Shown: positions 25,205 to 34,998 of the stretch, in pieces
Numbering within the stretch: the first letter of the stretch is position 1
Layout: every line of letters begins with the position of its first letter
Source of the DNA: Bradyrhizobium sp. ISRA464
Lineage (GTDB): Bacteria; Pseudomonadota; Alphaproteobacteria; Rhizobiales; Xanthobacteraceae
DNA: 64,000 nt
Reading direction: 5' to 3'
NCBI RefSeq assembly: GCF_029910095.1
Contig: NZ_CP094526.1
Coordinates: 806,001-870,000 of the forward strand
Notes under the pieces: model-generated
What the model saw: only the letters and a program-made list of their open reading frames with translations
Told to the model about the DNA's origin: nothing
Database searches by the model: none
Position numbers and translations under genes: made by a program

Positions 25205-26071
25205 CTAGTGCTGCATACCCCAGCGACGGATCGTCCTGCGCTCGATGTTGGCGAAGACGATATTCTCGACGAAGAGGCCAATCAGGATCACGGTGAAGAG
25301 GCCAGCGAAGACGTTCGCCGTCTCGAGCTGGTTGCGGTTCTCGTAGATGAACCAGCCCAGCCCGCCCGAGCCCGACGAGACGCCGAAGACGAGTTCGGCG
25401 GCGATCAAAGTGCGCCAGGCGAAGGCCCAGCCGACCTTGAGGCCGGTCAGGATCGCCGGGAAGGCTGCCGGGATCAGGATGAGGCGCACCAGCTTCAGGC
25501 CGCGCAGGCCGTAGTTCTGCCCGACCATCCGCAGCGTGTTCGAGACCGAGCGGAAGCCGGCATGGGTGTTGAGCGCGATCGCCCACAACACCGAATGCAC
25601 CAGCACGAAGATGATGCTGCCGGTGCCCAGCCCGAACCAGATCAGCGCCAGCGGCAACAGCGCGATGGCCGGCAGCGGATTGAACATGGAGGTCAGCGTC
25701 TCGAGCAGATCGGCGCCGATCCGCGAGCCGATGGCCAGCGTCGTGAGCAGCGCCGCTAGGGCGATGCCGATGCCATAGCCGATGACGAGCGTCTGCAACG
25801 AGACGAGCATGCGCTGCGGGATGACGCCGCTTGCGACGTTGCTGACGAAGGCCTCGACGGTTTGGCCAAAGGTCGGGAACAGCAGCGGGTTGCCGAGCCA
25901 GCGGCCATAGATCTCCCAGGCCACGGCGAGGACGACAAGGATTGCCGTCTTGCGCACGAAGCCGAGGCGATAGATGCGCTCGGCCGGGCTGAGCGTCTTG
26001 GCGACGACGGGGGCGTCGCCCGACTGGACTTCGCGGATGATTTCCGGACGGAAGCTGACGAGATCGGTCAT
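25205..26071 (-). CDS. ABC transporter permease
   Basis: Inner-membrane permease of 288 residues in the SsuC/TauC group (binding-protein-dependent transport family). About six hydrophobic helices are visible from TAILVVLAVAWEIYGRWLG to FAGLFTVILIGLFVENIVF. The conserved EAA-type loop reads LRMVGQNYGLRGLKLVRLILIPAAFP. It pairs with the ATPase at 26087 (15 bp upstream) and the binding protein at 24035. The start is ATG 26071. Confidence 0.93.
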   Translation of the reverse strand: MTDLVSFRPEIIREVQSGDAPVVAKTLSPAERIYRLGFVRKTAILVVLAVAWEIYGRWLGNPLLFPTFGQTVEAFVSNVASGVIPQRMLVSLQTLVIGYGIGIALAALLTTLAIGSRIGADLLETLTSMFNPLPAIALLPLALIWFGLGTGSIIFVLVHSVLWAIALNTHAGFRSVSNTLRMVGQNYGLRGLKLVRLILIPAAFPAILTGLKVGWAFAWRTLIAAELVFGVSSGSGGLGWFIYENRNQLETANVFAGLFTVILIGLFVENIVFANIERRTIRRWGMQH

Positions 26072-26086
26072 GACGGTCGCCTCGGC

Positions 26087-26866
26087 TCAATGGCTCGCGA
26101 AGAGCATATCGTTGATGCGGGTTTCGAGCGCAGCTTGCTTGCCGGTGCCCATCTCCGCCGGCGGCACGCTGTTGAGCTCGGCCTTGACCTCGCCCGGATG
26201 CGGCGAGAGCAACAGGATGCGGGTGCCGACGCGGATCGCCTCCTCGATCGAATGGGTCACAAAGAGCACGGTGAAGTGCGTGTCGTCCCACAGCCGCAGC
26301 AATTCGTCCTGCATCTTGCGCCGCGTCAACGCGTCGAGCGCGGCGAACGGCTCGTCCATCAGCAGCACGTCAGGTTCCATCGCCATGCCGCGGGCGATAG
26401 CGACGCGCTGCTTCATGCCACCGGAGAGCGTGTGCGGATAGCTGTCGATGAACTTGGTCAGGCCGACCTTGTCGATGTAGGAGCGCGCCCGTTCTTCAGC
26501 CTCTGTTTGGCCGGCGCGGCCGGAGGCGGTCAGGGCGAACACGACGTTCTCGCGCACCGTCTTCCAGGGCAGGAGCTGATCGAACTCCTGGAACACCATC
26601 ATTCGGTCGGGGCCCGGCCCGGACACCTTGCGCCCTTTCAGGCTGATCTCGCCCTCGACGGGGGTGAGGTAGCCGCCGATTGCCTTCAGCAGGGTCGACT
26701 TGCCGCAGCCGGACGGTCCGAGCAGCACGAAGCGGTCGGACGGATAGACATCGAAGGAGACCCGGCGCGTCGCGGTCACCACGGCGTCAGGCGTCTTGTA
26801 CTGGAGCGTCACACCCGCTACGGAAAGCAGCGGCGACGCGGATGCGGCATCAGATGGCGCGAGCAT
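26087..26866 (-). CDS. ABC transporter ATP-binding protein
   Basis: ATPase of 259 residues with Walker A GPSGCGKST, Q-loop MVFQEFDQLLPWKTVRENV, signature HTLSGGMKQRVAIARGM, Walker B VLLMDEPFAALDALTR and H-loop VLFVTHSIEEAIRVG. Closest in plan to SsuB/TauB ATPases. ATG 26866 is preceded by GGGAGGG. It is the first gene of the minus-strand importer operon and starts 117 bp from the divergent response-regulator gene, so the two units share a promoter region. Confidence 0.94.
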   Translation of the reverse strand: MLAPSDAASASPLLSVAGVTLQYKTPDAVVTATRRVSFDVYPSDRFVLLGPSGCGKSTLLKAIGGYLTPVEGEISLKGRKVSGPGPDRMMVFQEFDQLLPWKTVRENVVFALTASGRAGQTEAEERARSYIDKVGLTKFIDSYPHTLSGGMKQRVAIARGMAMEPDVLLMDEPFAALDALTRRKMQDELLRLWDDTHFTVLFVTHSIEEAIRVGTRILLLSPHPGEVKAELNSVPPAEMGTGKQAALETRINDMLFASH

Positions 26867-26983
26867 GTGGCCCTCCCTTGTGTTGTGCCTCGTGTTATGT
26901 CCTTGCGCACTTATGGGCGCTTGGGAGATGAGATAGCGTGGCTCACTGACGCGAAACTGACTCAGGACGCCGGAGGCTCCCGT

Positions 26984-27649
26984 TTGCGGGTACTCGTTGT
27001 CGAAGACACCGTCGATATCGCCGAGGCCGTGGTCATGCGCCTCGAGAAAGTCGGGTACGCCGTGGACTGGGAGCGGGACGGCCTGACCGCCGCCGAGCTG
27101 CTTGAAGTGCAACCCTACGATCTCGTGATCCTCGACCTGACGCTGCCGGGACAGGACGGAATTGCGGTCCTGAAGGGCATGCGCAGCCGCAAGCTCGCGA
27201 CGCCGGTGCTGGTGCTGACCGCCCGGTCCGCCGTCGACGACCGGATCGGCGCACTCGACCTCGGCGCCGATGACTATCTGATCAAGCCATTCGACTATGG
27301 CGAGCTCGAAGCGCGCGCCCGCGCCCTGCTGCGTCGCAGCGCAGGCCAGCCCGACAATCTGCTGCGCGTCGGGCCGCTGGTCATCGACCGTGCCGGCCGC
27401 GTCGCGACCGTCGCCGACAGGCCGCTCAATCTGACCAGACGGGAGCTGACGGTTCTCGAAATCCTGGCGGCGCGGCCCGAGCGCATCGTTCCCAAGGAAG
27501 AACTCGTCGAGCAGCTCTTCAATTTCGATCAGGAGGCGAGCCCCAACGCTGTCGAGCAATTCGTGGCAAGGCTGCGGCGCAAGCTCGGCGATGCGCCGAT
27601 CGAGATTCGTACCCTGCGCGGGCTAGGCTATCAACTTGCGGCACTCTGA
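26984..27649 (+). CDS. OmpR-family response regulator
   Basis: Two-domain regulator of 221 residues. The receiver domain has the acidic pair ED (7-8), phospho-acceptor D51 in LVILDLTLPG, T/S and K in VLTARS and DDYLIKPFDY. The C-terminal winged helix reads LNLTRRELTVLEILAA to PNAVEQFVARLRRKL, then IRTLRGLGYQL. The start is a TTG at 26984 with GGAGG 8 bp upstream, and ATG 26899 is a weaker alternative. It overlaps the histidine kinase by 14 bp. It probably responds with the kinase to a signal linked to the divergent importer. Confidence 0.92.
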   Translation: MRVLVVEDTVDIAEAVVMRLEKVGYAVDWERDGLTAAELLEVQPYDLVILDLTLPGQDGIAVLKGMRSRKLATPVLVLTARSAVDDRIGALDLGADDYLIKPFDYGELEARARALLRRSAGQPDNLLRVGPLVIDRAGRVATVADRPLNLTRRELTVLEILAARPERIVPKEELVEQLFNFDQEASPNAVEQFVARLRRKLGDAPIEIRTLRGLGYQLAAL

Positions 27650-28997
27650 CCTGCGTTACTCGCTGCGTGTCCGGATCATCGCCGTCCTGTCGGCGGTGCT
27701 GGCGCTCGGCGCGGTGATCCTCGGCTTCGCCGCCTGGCGTTCGGCCTCCATCGCCGCGCAACAAGCCTATGACCGCATGCTGAGCGGCGGGGCGATCCAG
27801 ATCGCCGAGAACGTCTATGTGCAGGGCGGCGTCGTGACGCTCGAGCCGCCCGTATCCACCATCGCGGCGCTGGCGGCCTACGATCTCGTCTTCTACAAGG
27901 TCGTTGACCCGCGCGGTGTCGTCGTCGCCGGCTACGAGGACCTCGCCTCGGAAGCCGGGCCCGAGCAGATACGCAATGGTGTGGTGATCGAGGACGGACT
28001 CTATCAGGAGCAGCCTGTTCGCATCGCCACGGTGGCCAAGCAGATCGAAGATCCTGCCGTGGGCGGCTGGGTGACAATCGTGCTGGCTCAGACCACCGAA
28101 GCCCGGCGCGCCCTGGCGCGTGATCTTACATTGAAGGCGCTCGGCGTCATCGCGGCCATGAGTGCACTCGCGCTGCTGGCGACGGGCTATGCAGTCACGT
28201 TCGCCCTGAAGCCGCTCACGCGCATCGAGCGCGAGATCGTTGGACGCCGCCCGGATGATCTGCGGCCGCTTCAGACCGAGCCGCCCGCCGAGATCCGCAA
28301 TCTTGTGCACGCGATCGATGACTTCATGCGGCGGCTTTCGGATCGCATCACGCTGATGCAACGCTTCATTGCCGATGCCGCGCATCAGATCCGTACGCCG
28401 CTGGCGGCGCTCGACGCCCAGGTCGAAATCCTGTCGGCGACGCCTCCGTCGCGGCAAAAGGCCGTCACGGTGGCGCGCATTCGGGAGCGGACGACCGAGC
28501 TGGGCCGGCTCACCGGCCAACTTCTCGATCACGCCATGGTCATTCACCGGGCTGACGTTGTCGCCATGACGCCCATAGACCTCAACGTGTTGGCAAGGGG
28601 CGTTCTGGCCGCGGCGGTTCCGTTGTCCCTGACGCGCGAGGTCGATATCGCTTTCGTGCCGGCCGAGCCGACGCCAATCGTGAATGGCGACGCGGTCAGC
28701 CTGCGCGAAGCGCTGGGCAATCTCATCGACAACGCGTTGAAACATGGCGCTCGCAGCAGGCTCGTCGTTTCCGTCGGCGCCGATGACGGCAGGGCATGGA
28801 TCGAAGTCGCCGACAACGGTGATGGATTTGCCGTTCCGCCAAGCGATGTCATCCGGCCGTTCGCGAAGGGACCGGATTCCACCGGGTCCGGTCTCGGCCT
28901 TGCCATTGCGGCCGAGGTCGCCCGTGCCCACAAGGGAGAAATTGCCATCTTCCGCGAGGGAGCTATGACGCGCGTTCGTCTGCTGGTCGCGACATAG
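27636..28997 (+). CDS. Sensor histidine kinase
   Basis: Membrane kinase of 453 residues. The first helix is near residues 12-34, a periplasmic domain of about 120 residues has the TctE-like segment YDLVFYKVVDPRGVVVAGYEDL, and a second helix lies near 166-190. The H-box ADAAHQIRTPL carries H250. The N-box is NLIDNALKHG, with G-boxes DNGDGF and GSGLGLAI. It starts with TTG inside the regulator's end, a translational coupling. The TctE-like periplasmic region suggests sensing of a small carboxylate or similar solute, which would fit the neighbouring importer. This is inference. Confidence 0.91.
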   Translation: MRHSDLRYSLRVRIIAVLSAVLALGAVILGFAAWRSASIAAQQAYDRMLSGGAIQIAENVYVQGGVVTLEPPVSTIAALAAYDLVFYKVVDPRGVVVAGYEDLASEAGPEQIRNGVVIEDGLYQEQPVRIATVAKQIEDPAVGGWVTIVLAQTTEARRALARDLTLKALGVIAAMSALALLATGYAVTFALKPLTRIEREIVGRRPDDLRPLQTEPPAEIRNLVHAIDDFMRRLSDRITLMQRFIADAAHQIRTPLAALDAQVEILSATPPSRQKAVTVARIRERTTELGRLTGQLLDHAMVIHRADVVAMTPIDLNVLARGVLAAAVPLSLTREVDIAFVPAEPTPIVNGDAVSLREALGNLIDNALKHGARSRLVVSVGADDGRAWIEVADNGDGFAVPPSDVIRPFAKGPDSTGSGLGLAIAAEVARAHKGEIAIFREGAMTRVRLLVAT

Positions 28998-29024
28998 GCG
29001 CGGCAGTTCAGTTGCGTTCGGTGT

Positions 29025-29738
29025 TCAAATCAGCCGCATCCCTTTCAAGCTCGCATGTCCGTTCTTGCCGACAATGATGTGGTCGTGCACCGCGATCCCG
29101 AGCGGCCTCGCGATCTCGACGATCGCCTTCGTCATTTGGATGTCGGCCTGCGACGGTGTCGGGTCGCCGCTCGGATGATTGTGCACCAGGATCAGCGCGG
29201 TCGCCGACAGTTCCAGCGCGCGCTTGATCACCTCGCGCGGATAGACCGGCGTGTGGTCGACGGTGCCGGTCTGCTGCACCTCGTCGGCGATCAGCTGGTT
29301 GCGCTTGTCCAGGAAAAGCAGGCGAAACTGCTCCTTGTCGGCAAAGGCCATGCTGGAGCGGCAGTAGTCGATCACATCGTTCCACGACGACAGCGCGACG
29401 CTGCGCCTGATCTCGCCCTTGGCGATCCGGTCCGCCGCGGCGGCGATCAGCTTGAGCTGGTTGATCGCGGCGTCCTTGACGCCGTCGACCTCGCGGAGCC
29501 GCGCCACCGGCGCATGCACGACCTCGGCGAACGAGCCGAACTTCTTCAACAGCGCCTTGGCGAGCGGCTTGGTGTCGCGGCGTGGGATGGCGGCAAACAG
29601 CGCCATCTCCAGCAGCTCGTAATCGCTCAGCGCCTCTGGCCCGGCCGCGTAGAAGCGTTCGCGCAGCCGTTCGCGATGGCCGTGATAATGCGGCGTCTCG
29701 TCGGATTCGGTCTGGCTGTCGGCGGGCTTGGCGGGCAT
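29025..29738 (-). CDS. radC: RadC-family JAB-domain protein
   Basis: Protein of 237 residues. The N-terminal helix-hairpin-helix part is [26 protein letters not shown] and KKFGSFAEV. The C-terminal JAB/MPN+ metalloprotease-like domain has [16 protein letters not shown], the complete HxHx7SxxD metal motif. RadC was named for a supposed repair role that is now doubtful, and the family is widespread. ATG 29738 is used because the reading upstream has no similarity. The gene is divergent from the glycosylase-like gene at 29857. Confidence 0.92.
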   Translation of the reverse strand: MPAKPADSQTESDETPHYHGHRERLRERFYAAGPEALSDYELLEMALFAAIPRRDTKPLAKALLKKFGSFAEVVHAPVARLREVDGVKDAAINQLKLIAAAADRIAKGEIRRSVALSSWNDVIDYCRSSMAFADKEQFRLLFLDKRNQLIADEVQQTGTVDHTPVYPREVIKRALELSATALILVHNHPSGDPTPSQADIQMTKAIVEIARPLGIAVHDHIIVGKNGHASLKGMRLI

Positions 29739-29856
29739 CGGCCACAACCATGCCGTGCCCGCCGGGTTTTGCAAGAGCCGATGCTGCCCCGGTTTGCCTC
29801 GGCCGAACCGCTGAACTACCGTTCGCTCTCCTGAAAACATCGGGAAAGGTGTGGGC

Positions 29857-30576
29857 GTGACTTCATTCAAGGTGATCCGGGCACGTGCCGAGAAGCGCAA
29901 GGGCGGCGCGAAGGCACTGGAGACGGTGCTGCCGCTGGTGACGACGCCGAAGGCGCTGGCCAAGCTCGGCGACGACCGCGCGCTCGCCGAAATGACCAAG
30001 CGCGTGTTCTGCGCCGGCTTCGCCTGGAGCGTGATCGATGCCAAATGGTCGGGGTTCGAGGATGCCTTCCTGGGCTTTCAGCCGGCCAAGCTCGCCTTCA
30101 AGCCCGATGAATTCTGGGAGAAGCTCACGAGCGACGCCAGGATCGTGCGCAACGGCGCCAAGATCATGTCGGTACGCGACAACGGCCGCTTCGTGCAGGA
30201 GATCGCGCGCGAGCACGGCAGCTTCGGCAAGTTCCTCGCCGCCTGGCCGTCATCGGATGAGGTCGGGCTATTGGACCTGCTGGCCAAGCGCGGCAGCCGG
30301 CTTGGTGGCAATACCGGGCAGATGCTGCTGCGCTTCCTCGGCTGGGACGGCTTCGTCACCTCACGCGACGTCGTCGCCTGCCTGCGCGACGCCGGCCTCG
30401 ACATCGCCGAGGAGGTCAAGTCGAAGCGCGATCTCGCCAAGGTGCAGGCGCAGTTCAATGCCTGGGCGGAGGAGACCGGCTTGCCCTACACCCACATCTC
30501 GCGCATCTGCGCGATGTCGATTGGAGAGAATTATACGCCGGAGGAGATCATCGCGCGGACGCGGAGCGACGCTTGA
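29857..30576 (+). CDS. DNA-3-methyladenine glycosylase I-like protein
   Basis: Protein of 239 residues related to the Tag-type HhH glycosylases, with the pattern [62 protein letters not shown] and [16 protein letters not shown]. Compared with E. coli Tag it lacks an obvious N-terminal zinc cysteine, so it belongs to a divergent alphaproteobacterial branch, and metal binding is doubtful. GTG 29857 is preferred because GGGAAAGG is about 8 bp upstream; GTG 29851 is too close. Confidence 0.8.
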   Translation: MTSFKVIRARAEKRKGGAKALETVLPLVTTPKALAKLGDDRALAEMTKRVFCAGFAWSVIDAKWSGFEDAFLGFQPAKLAFKPDEFWEKLTSDARIVRNGAKIMSVRDNGRFVQEIAREHGSFGKFLAAWPSSDEVGLLDLLAKRGSRLGGNTGQMLLRFLGWDGFVTSRDVVACLRDAGLDIAEEVKSKRDLAKVQAQFNAWAEETGLPYTHISRICAMSIGENYTPEEIIARTRSDA

Positions 30577-30606
30577 TTGCGCCGCCGCCGATTATACCGC
30601 CGCCGA

Positions 30607-31431
30607 TTACACCGCGACCCAGGGCTTCTCGCCGTGACGCTCGGACAGTGTGAAGATCTCGACGCCGTCGGCGGTGACGCCGACCGAGTGCTCGAACTGC
30701 GCCGACAGCGAACGGTCGCGGGTCACCGCGGTCCAGCCGTCGGAGAGGATCTTCACATGCGGCTTGCCGAGATTGATCATCGGCTCGATGGTGAAGAACA
30801 TGCCGGGCCTCAGCGTCACGCCTTCGCCCGGGCGGCCGATATGGATGATGTTCGGTTCGTCGTGGAACAGGCGGCCGAGACCATGGCCGCAGAAGTCGCG
30901 CACCACGCTCATGCCCTGCGGCTCGACATAGCTCTGGATGGCGTGGCCGATGTCGCCGGTGGTGGCGCCGGGCTTGACCGCGGCAATGCCGCGCATCATC
31001 GCCTCGTAGGTCACCTCGATCAGCCGCTCGGCCTTCCGCGCGATGCCGCCGATCGCATACATCCGGCTGGAATCGCCATACCAGCCGTCGACGATGAAGG
31101 TGACGTCGATGTTGACGATGTCGCCCTCCTTCAGCGGGCGGTCGCTGGGCATGCCGTGGCAGACCACGTGATTGATCGAGGTGCAGGTCGAGTAGCGATA
31201 GCCGCGATACATCAGCGTCGCTGGATAGGCGCCGTGGTCGAAGGCGAACTTGCGGACGAACTCGTCGATGACGGAGGTCGGGACGCCCGGCCTGACGATG
31301 TCGGTGAGCGCATCGAGGCACTTCGACGCCAGTGCGCCCGCCTTGCGCATGCCGACAAAACCGGTCTGCCCGTGCAGCTTGATTTGTCCGGTCTTGCGCA
31401 GGGAGGTGTCGGTGGCGTCGATATAGCTCAT
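30607..31431 (-). CDS. map: Methionine aminopeptidase, type I
   Basis: Protein of 274 residues with all five metal ligands in context: NIDVTFIVDGWYGDSSR (two Asp), GHGLGRLFHDEP (His), FTIEPM (Glu) and SAQFEHSVG (Glu). The substrate-pocket histidine is in CTSINHVVCHG. It removes the initiator Met from nascent proteins. The N-terminal extension of about 30 residues before the core is common in alphaproteobacterial Map. It is convergent with the glycosylase-like gene; a 15-bp near-tandem repeat lies at their junction (30579-30608). Confidence 0.95.
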   Translation of the reverse strand: MSYIDATDTSLRKTGQIKLHGQTGFVGMRKAGALASKCLDALTDIVRPGVPTSVIDEFVRKFAFDHGAYPATLMYRGYRYSTCTSINHVVCHGMPSDRPLKEGDIVNIDVTFIVDGWYGDSSRMYAIGGIARKAERLIEVTYEAMMRGIAAVKPGATTGDIGHAIQSYVEPQGMSVVRDFCGHGLGRLFHDEPNIIHIGRPGEGVTLRPGMFFTIEPMINLGKPHVKILSDGWTAVTRDRSLSAQFEHSVGVTADGVEIFTLSERHGEKPWVAV

Positions 31432-31645
31432 GGGCGGGTCGGTTCTGGAGGCAAGGGGCTGATTTCTGGCCCTAATTTAATGATCGGGGCGGCCGGTGCA
31501 AGCCAAGGTTGGACATAGGGCGATGCCCAAACGCCTGATTTCCGGGCAGGAGCCGGATCCGACGGCCCGCGCCGGCGCAAAGTCGCAACCGGTTTGCCCT
31601 CGCGACAAACGCGGAACGCGATTGCGCGGAGATCGGGGCCGGAAG

Positions 31646-32962
31646 CTAGCTGGAAACCTCCACCACGCTCTCGACCGGGAGCGCGCCGCCACGGACGCGG
31701 AGTTCCCGCACCGGGTAGGGCACGTGGATGCCGCGACCCTTGAAGGCGTCCCACAGCGCCAGCATCACGTCGCTCTTTACCCTGTCCATGCCGTCGGGAT
31801 CGGCGATCCAGAAGGTCAGCGAGAATTTCATGCCGAACTCGGCGAATTCGGTCAGGATGCAGCTCGGCGGCTTGCCCTTGATGGCGCGCTCATGGGCTGC
31901 AGCGGTGTCGATCGCAAGTTGGCAGACCAGCTTGGGATCGGCATCGTAATTGGTGGCGAAGGCGATCTTCACCAGCGTGTTCTTGTCGGTATAGGTCCAG
32001 TTGGTGACCTTCTGCGTCACCAGATCCTCGTTCGGGATCAGAAACTCGCGGCCGTCGCCGGCGGCGACCGAGATGTAGCGCGTCTTCATCGCGCTGATCT
32101 TGCCCGAGCTGTCGCCGATGGTGACGAGGTCGCCCGGCTTCACCGATTTGTCGACCAGCAGGATCAGCCCGCTGATGAAATTGGCGACGATCTTCTGCAG
32201 ACCGAGACCGATGCCGACGCCGGCTGCGCCGGTGAACACGGCAAGCGCCGAGAGGTTGATGCCGACCGCGTCGAGCGCGATGGCGACCGCCATCACCATC
32301 AGCCCGATGCGGATGATCTTGACCAGCAGCACCTGGATCGACGGCGTCAGGTCGGTGGCGCGGTTGATGCGGCTCTCGGCGAAATTGCTGGCGATGTTGG
32401 TCAGCCACAGCGCCACGATCAAAACCGCGCCGGCCTTGATCAGCAGCAGCGGCGTCAGCCTGAGGCCGCCGACCACGACGCCGACCGAATCCAGCGTGTC
32501 CGCGGCCCAGTTGAGCTCGCCGATGATGCTCAGCGCGGCGACCACCCAGGCCGCGATCGAGACCAGCTTGACGATGAAGGCGTTGTCGATCACCGACGTC
32601 ACCAGGCGGATGACCAGCCACGCCAGGGCCAGCTTGGCGGAGACCGCGATCAGGTAGCTGCGGCTTGGCCAGGTCGTGTGCCACATCACGATCCGCGAGA
32701 TGATCATCAGGACCGCGAACACGGCGGTGGAGGCGCTCGCCACCATCACGCGCGCGAAGTGCCGGAGCGGCAGCGGCCAGCGCATCGCCAGCGACGACAT
32801 GTCGACCCGCGCGTGAATGGCGGTGTCGGCGGCGTAGGAAATCCCCGCGGCCGCGAGGATGATGCCGAACTGAAGGTAGAACCAGGGCGAGGCGATCTCG
32901 GCCCCGACCGAGCGCGCCGCCATTTGGATCGATTCCAGGACGTCCTTGAGGCTCATGTCCAT
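31646..32962 (-). CDS. MscS-family mechanosensitive ion channel
   Basis: Membrane protein of 438 residues. Several N-terminal helices lead to the pore helix and the beta domain with GVGIGLGLQKIVANFISGLI, LVDKSVKPGDLVTIGDSSGKI and MKTRYISVAAGDGREFLIPNEDL, which is the MscS signature. A C-terminal alpha/beta domain follows. It opens on hypo-osmotic shock. The ATG at 32962 is preferred; TTG 32968 and ATG 32956 are alternatives. It is divergent from the antiporter at 33181, so the two ion-handling genes share a 218-bp region. Confidence 0.92.
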   Translation of the reverse strand: MDMSLKDVLESIQMAARSVGAEIASPWFYLQFGIILAAAGISYAADTAIHARVDMSSLAMRWPLPLRHFARVMVASASTAVFAVLMIISRIVMWHTTWPSRSYLIAVSAKLALAWLVIRLVTSVIDNAFIVKLVSIAAWVVAALSIIGELNWAADTLDSVGVVVGGLRLTPLLLIKAGAVLIVALWLTNIASNFAESRINRATDLTPSIQVLLVKIIRIGLMVMAVAIALDAVGINLSALAVFTGAAGVGIGLGLQKIVANFISGLILLVDKSVKPGDLVTIGDSSGKISAMKTRYISVAAGDGREFLIPNEDLVTQKVTNWTYTDKNTLVKIAFATNYDADPKLVCQLAIDTAAAHERAIKGKPPSCILTEFAEFGMKFSLTFWIADPDGMDRVKSDVMLALWDAFKGRGIHVPYPVRELRVRGGALPVESVVEVSS

Positions 32963-33180
32963 CGGCAAAATCTCAACTCAAGTGCGGGTCAGGCAAATGT
33001 GATTCGATTGGCCGGTAGAATCCCACAAAGGCGGGCATGCGACCATCGATACAACACAGTGTCGAGGCGACCTGAGGCTGCAAAACCGGGCACAATGCCG
33101 CTGATGACAGAAAATGGGTTGGCGTCCAAGTGTGGCGACGATAAGGATGCAATTGCAAGTATTTGATCCACTGAAGGCGC

Positions 33181-34974
33181 ATGGCTTCCCTCGACGCGGT
33201 CAGCATAGCAATCCTGCTCGGCGCCGTTCTGGTGATGGCCGGCATCCTGTCGAGCCTGCTGGCATTGCGGTTCGGCGCCCCCCTGCTTCTGGTGTTCTTG
33301 CTGGTCGGCATGCTGGCCGGGGATTCCGGGCCTGGCCACCTCCAGTTCGACGACGTCCGCACCACCTACCTGGTCGGCTCAGTGGCGCTGGCGCTGATCC
33401 TGTTCGACGGCGGGTTGAAGACGCGATTTGCCAGCATCCGCACGGTGCTGGCGCCCTCGATGATGCTGGCGACCGCGGGCGTGCTGCTGACCGCGCTGGT
33501 CACGGCGCCGGTCGCCCGCTATGTACTCGACCTCAACTGGATCGAGTCGCTCCTGGTCGGCGCCGTCGTCGCCTCGACCGACGCCGCGGCGGTGTTCCTT
33601 TTGGTGCACACCCAGGGCCTGCGCCTGCGCCCGCGTGTCGGCGCGACGCTGGAGGCCGAATCCGGCACCAACGACCCGTTCGCGATCTTCCTCACCCTGA
33701 TGCTGGTCGAGTTCATCTCGATCGGCCAGAGCTCGGCGTCGCATATCGCGATGGAGTTCATCCAGGAGGCGGTGCTCGGCGCCGTCATCGGGGTGGTCGG
33801 CGGCCGGCTGGTGGTGCTGGCGCTGAACTATGTGGCGCTGCCGCAAGGGCTGCACGCGCCGTTCGTCACCACCGCCGCGCTGGTGATCTTCGGCGGCTCG
33901 CAGATCGTGCATGCCTCGGGGTTTCTCGCCGTCTACCTCGCCGGCATCATCATCGGCAACCGGCCGACCCGCGCGCATAATTCCGTGGTGACGTTTCTCG
34001 ACGCCGCGACCTGGCTGGCGCAGATCGTGATGTTCGTGCTGCTCGGCCTCTTGGTGTCGCCGCATCGCCTGGTCGCGAGTGCAGGCGGGGCGGTGCTGGT
34101 GGCGTTCGCGCTGATGCTGGTGGCGCGGCCGCTGGCGGTGCTGGTCTGCCTCGCGCCGTTCAAGTTCAACTGGCGGGAGAAGGTCTTCATCGCCTGGACC
34201 GGGCTGCGCGGCGCCGTCGCGATCTTCCTCGCCTCGATCCCGATGCTGGTCGGCCTGTCCAAGGCCTATCTCTATTTCGACGTCGCCTTCGTCGTCGTCA
34301 TCATCTCGCTGCTGCTGCAGGGCTGGACGCTGGCGCCAGCGGCGCGGCGGCTGCATGTCGCGCTGCCGCGCACCGAGCGCGGCCCGCGCCGCGTCGAACT
34401 GGATCTGCCCGGCCAGCTCGAACAGCAGCTGGTCGGTTATCCGGTCCGGCCGAAGAGCCTGTATTTCCGCCGCGGCCTGATCCCGTCCTGGTCGAAGCCG
34501 ACGCTAGTGATCCGCGACGAGCGGATCCTGACACCGACCGAGGCCGATCCCGTCGAGCCCGGCGACTACCTCTATCTGCTGGCGCCGCCGGAGCGCGCCG
34601 AGGCGCTCGATCGCTTCTTCGTCGACATGCCGCCGTCGACCGCACCCGACCCGCATCTGCTGGGCGACTTCATGGTCTCGGGTGAGCACACGCTTGGCGA
34701 GCTCGCCGAGATCTACGGCGTCAAGGTCGATGAAAACCAGGCCAAACTGACGCTGGCGGATTACTTCGACATCAATCTCGACCGCGCGCCGAAGGAAGGC
34801 GCCGAGCTCGCGCTGGATGCGATTGTCCTGGTGGCGCGCAATATCAGCGGCGGCCGCGTCAATGTCGTCGGCCTTCGTCTGCCGGAAGAAGAGGAGGAGG
34901 CCGTGCCGCAGACGCGGATGCAGATCCTCCGGCGCAAGCTTGCGGATATCTGGGCGTCGGTGGCGGGGGTCTGA
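33181..34974 (+). CDS. CPA1 monovalent cation/proton antiporter (NhaP2/CvrA-like)
   Basis: Integral membrane protein of 597 residues with about 12 hydrophobic helices. The transport-domain motifs are ILFDGGLKT, VVASTDAAAVFLL with the conserved aspartate, and EAESGTNDPFAIFL. After residue about 390 a soluble tail has PTLVIRDERILTPTEADPVEPGDYLYLLAPPE, a TrkA-C (RCK_C)-like regulatory domain, and a C-terminal domain as in K+/H+ antiporter NhaP2. It probably exports K+ or Na+ in exchange for H+. ATG 33181 begins the first hydrophobic helix. Confidence 0.9.
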   Translation: MASLDAVSIAILLGAVLVMAGILSSLLALRFGAPLLLVFLLVGMLAGDSGPGHLQFDDVRTTYLVGSVALALILFDGGLKTRFASIRTVLAPSMMLATAGVLLTALVTAPVARYVLDLNWIESLLVGAVVASTDAAAVFLLVHTQGLRLRPRVGATLEAESGTNDPFAIFLTLMLVEFISIGQSSASHIAMEFIQEAVLGAVIGVVGGRLVVLALNYVALPQGLHAPFVTTAALVIFGGSQIVHASGFLAVYLAGIIIGNRPTRAHNSVVTFLDAATWLAQIVMFVLLGLLVSPHRLVASAGGAVLVAFALMLVARPLAVLVCLAPFKFNWREKVFIAWTGLRGAVAIFLASIPMLVGLSKAYLYFDVAFVVVIISLLLQGWTLAPAARRLHVALPRTERGPRRVELDLPGQLEQQLVGYPVRPKSLYFRRGLIPSWSKPTLVIRDERILTPTEADPVEPGDYLYLLAPPERAEALDRFFVDMPPSTAPDPHLLGDFMVSGEHTLGELAEIYGVKVDENQAKLTLADYFDINLDRAPKEGAELALDAIVLVARNISGGRVNVVGLRLPEEEEEAVPQTRMQILRRKLADIWASVAGV

Positions 34975-34998
34975 CCCCCAAGGGGGCGGAGACGCAGC

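Noticed and set aside
30579..30608. Near-tandem GCCGCCGATTA repeat as a possible regulatory element
   Set aside because: Only two copies at the junction of two convergent genes; better explained as a small duplication.
31496..33166. Plus-strand frame of 556 codons opposite the MscS gene
   Set aside because: Repetitive Asp/Arg/Gln composition typical of antisense frames; MscS motifs are on the minus strand.
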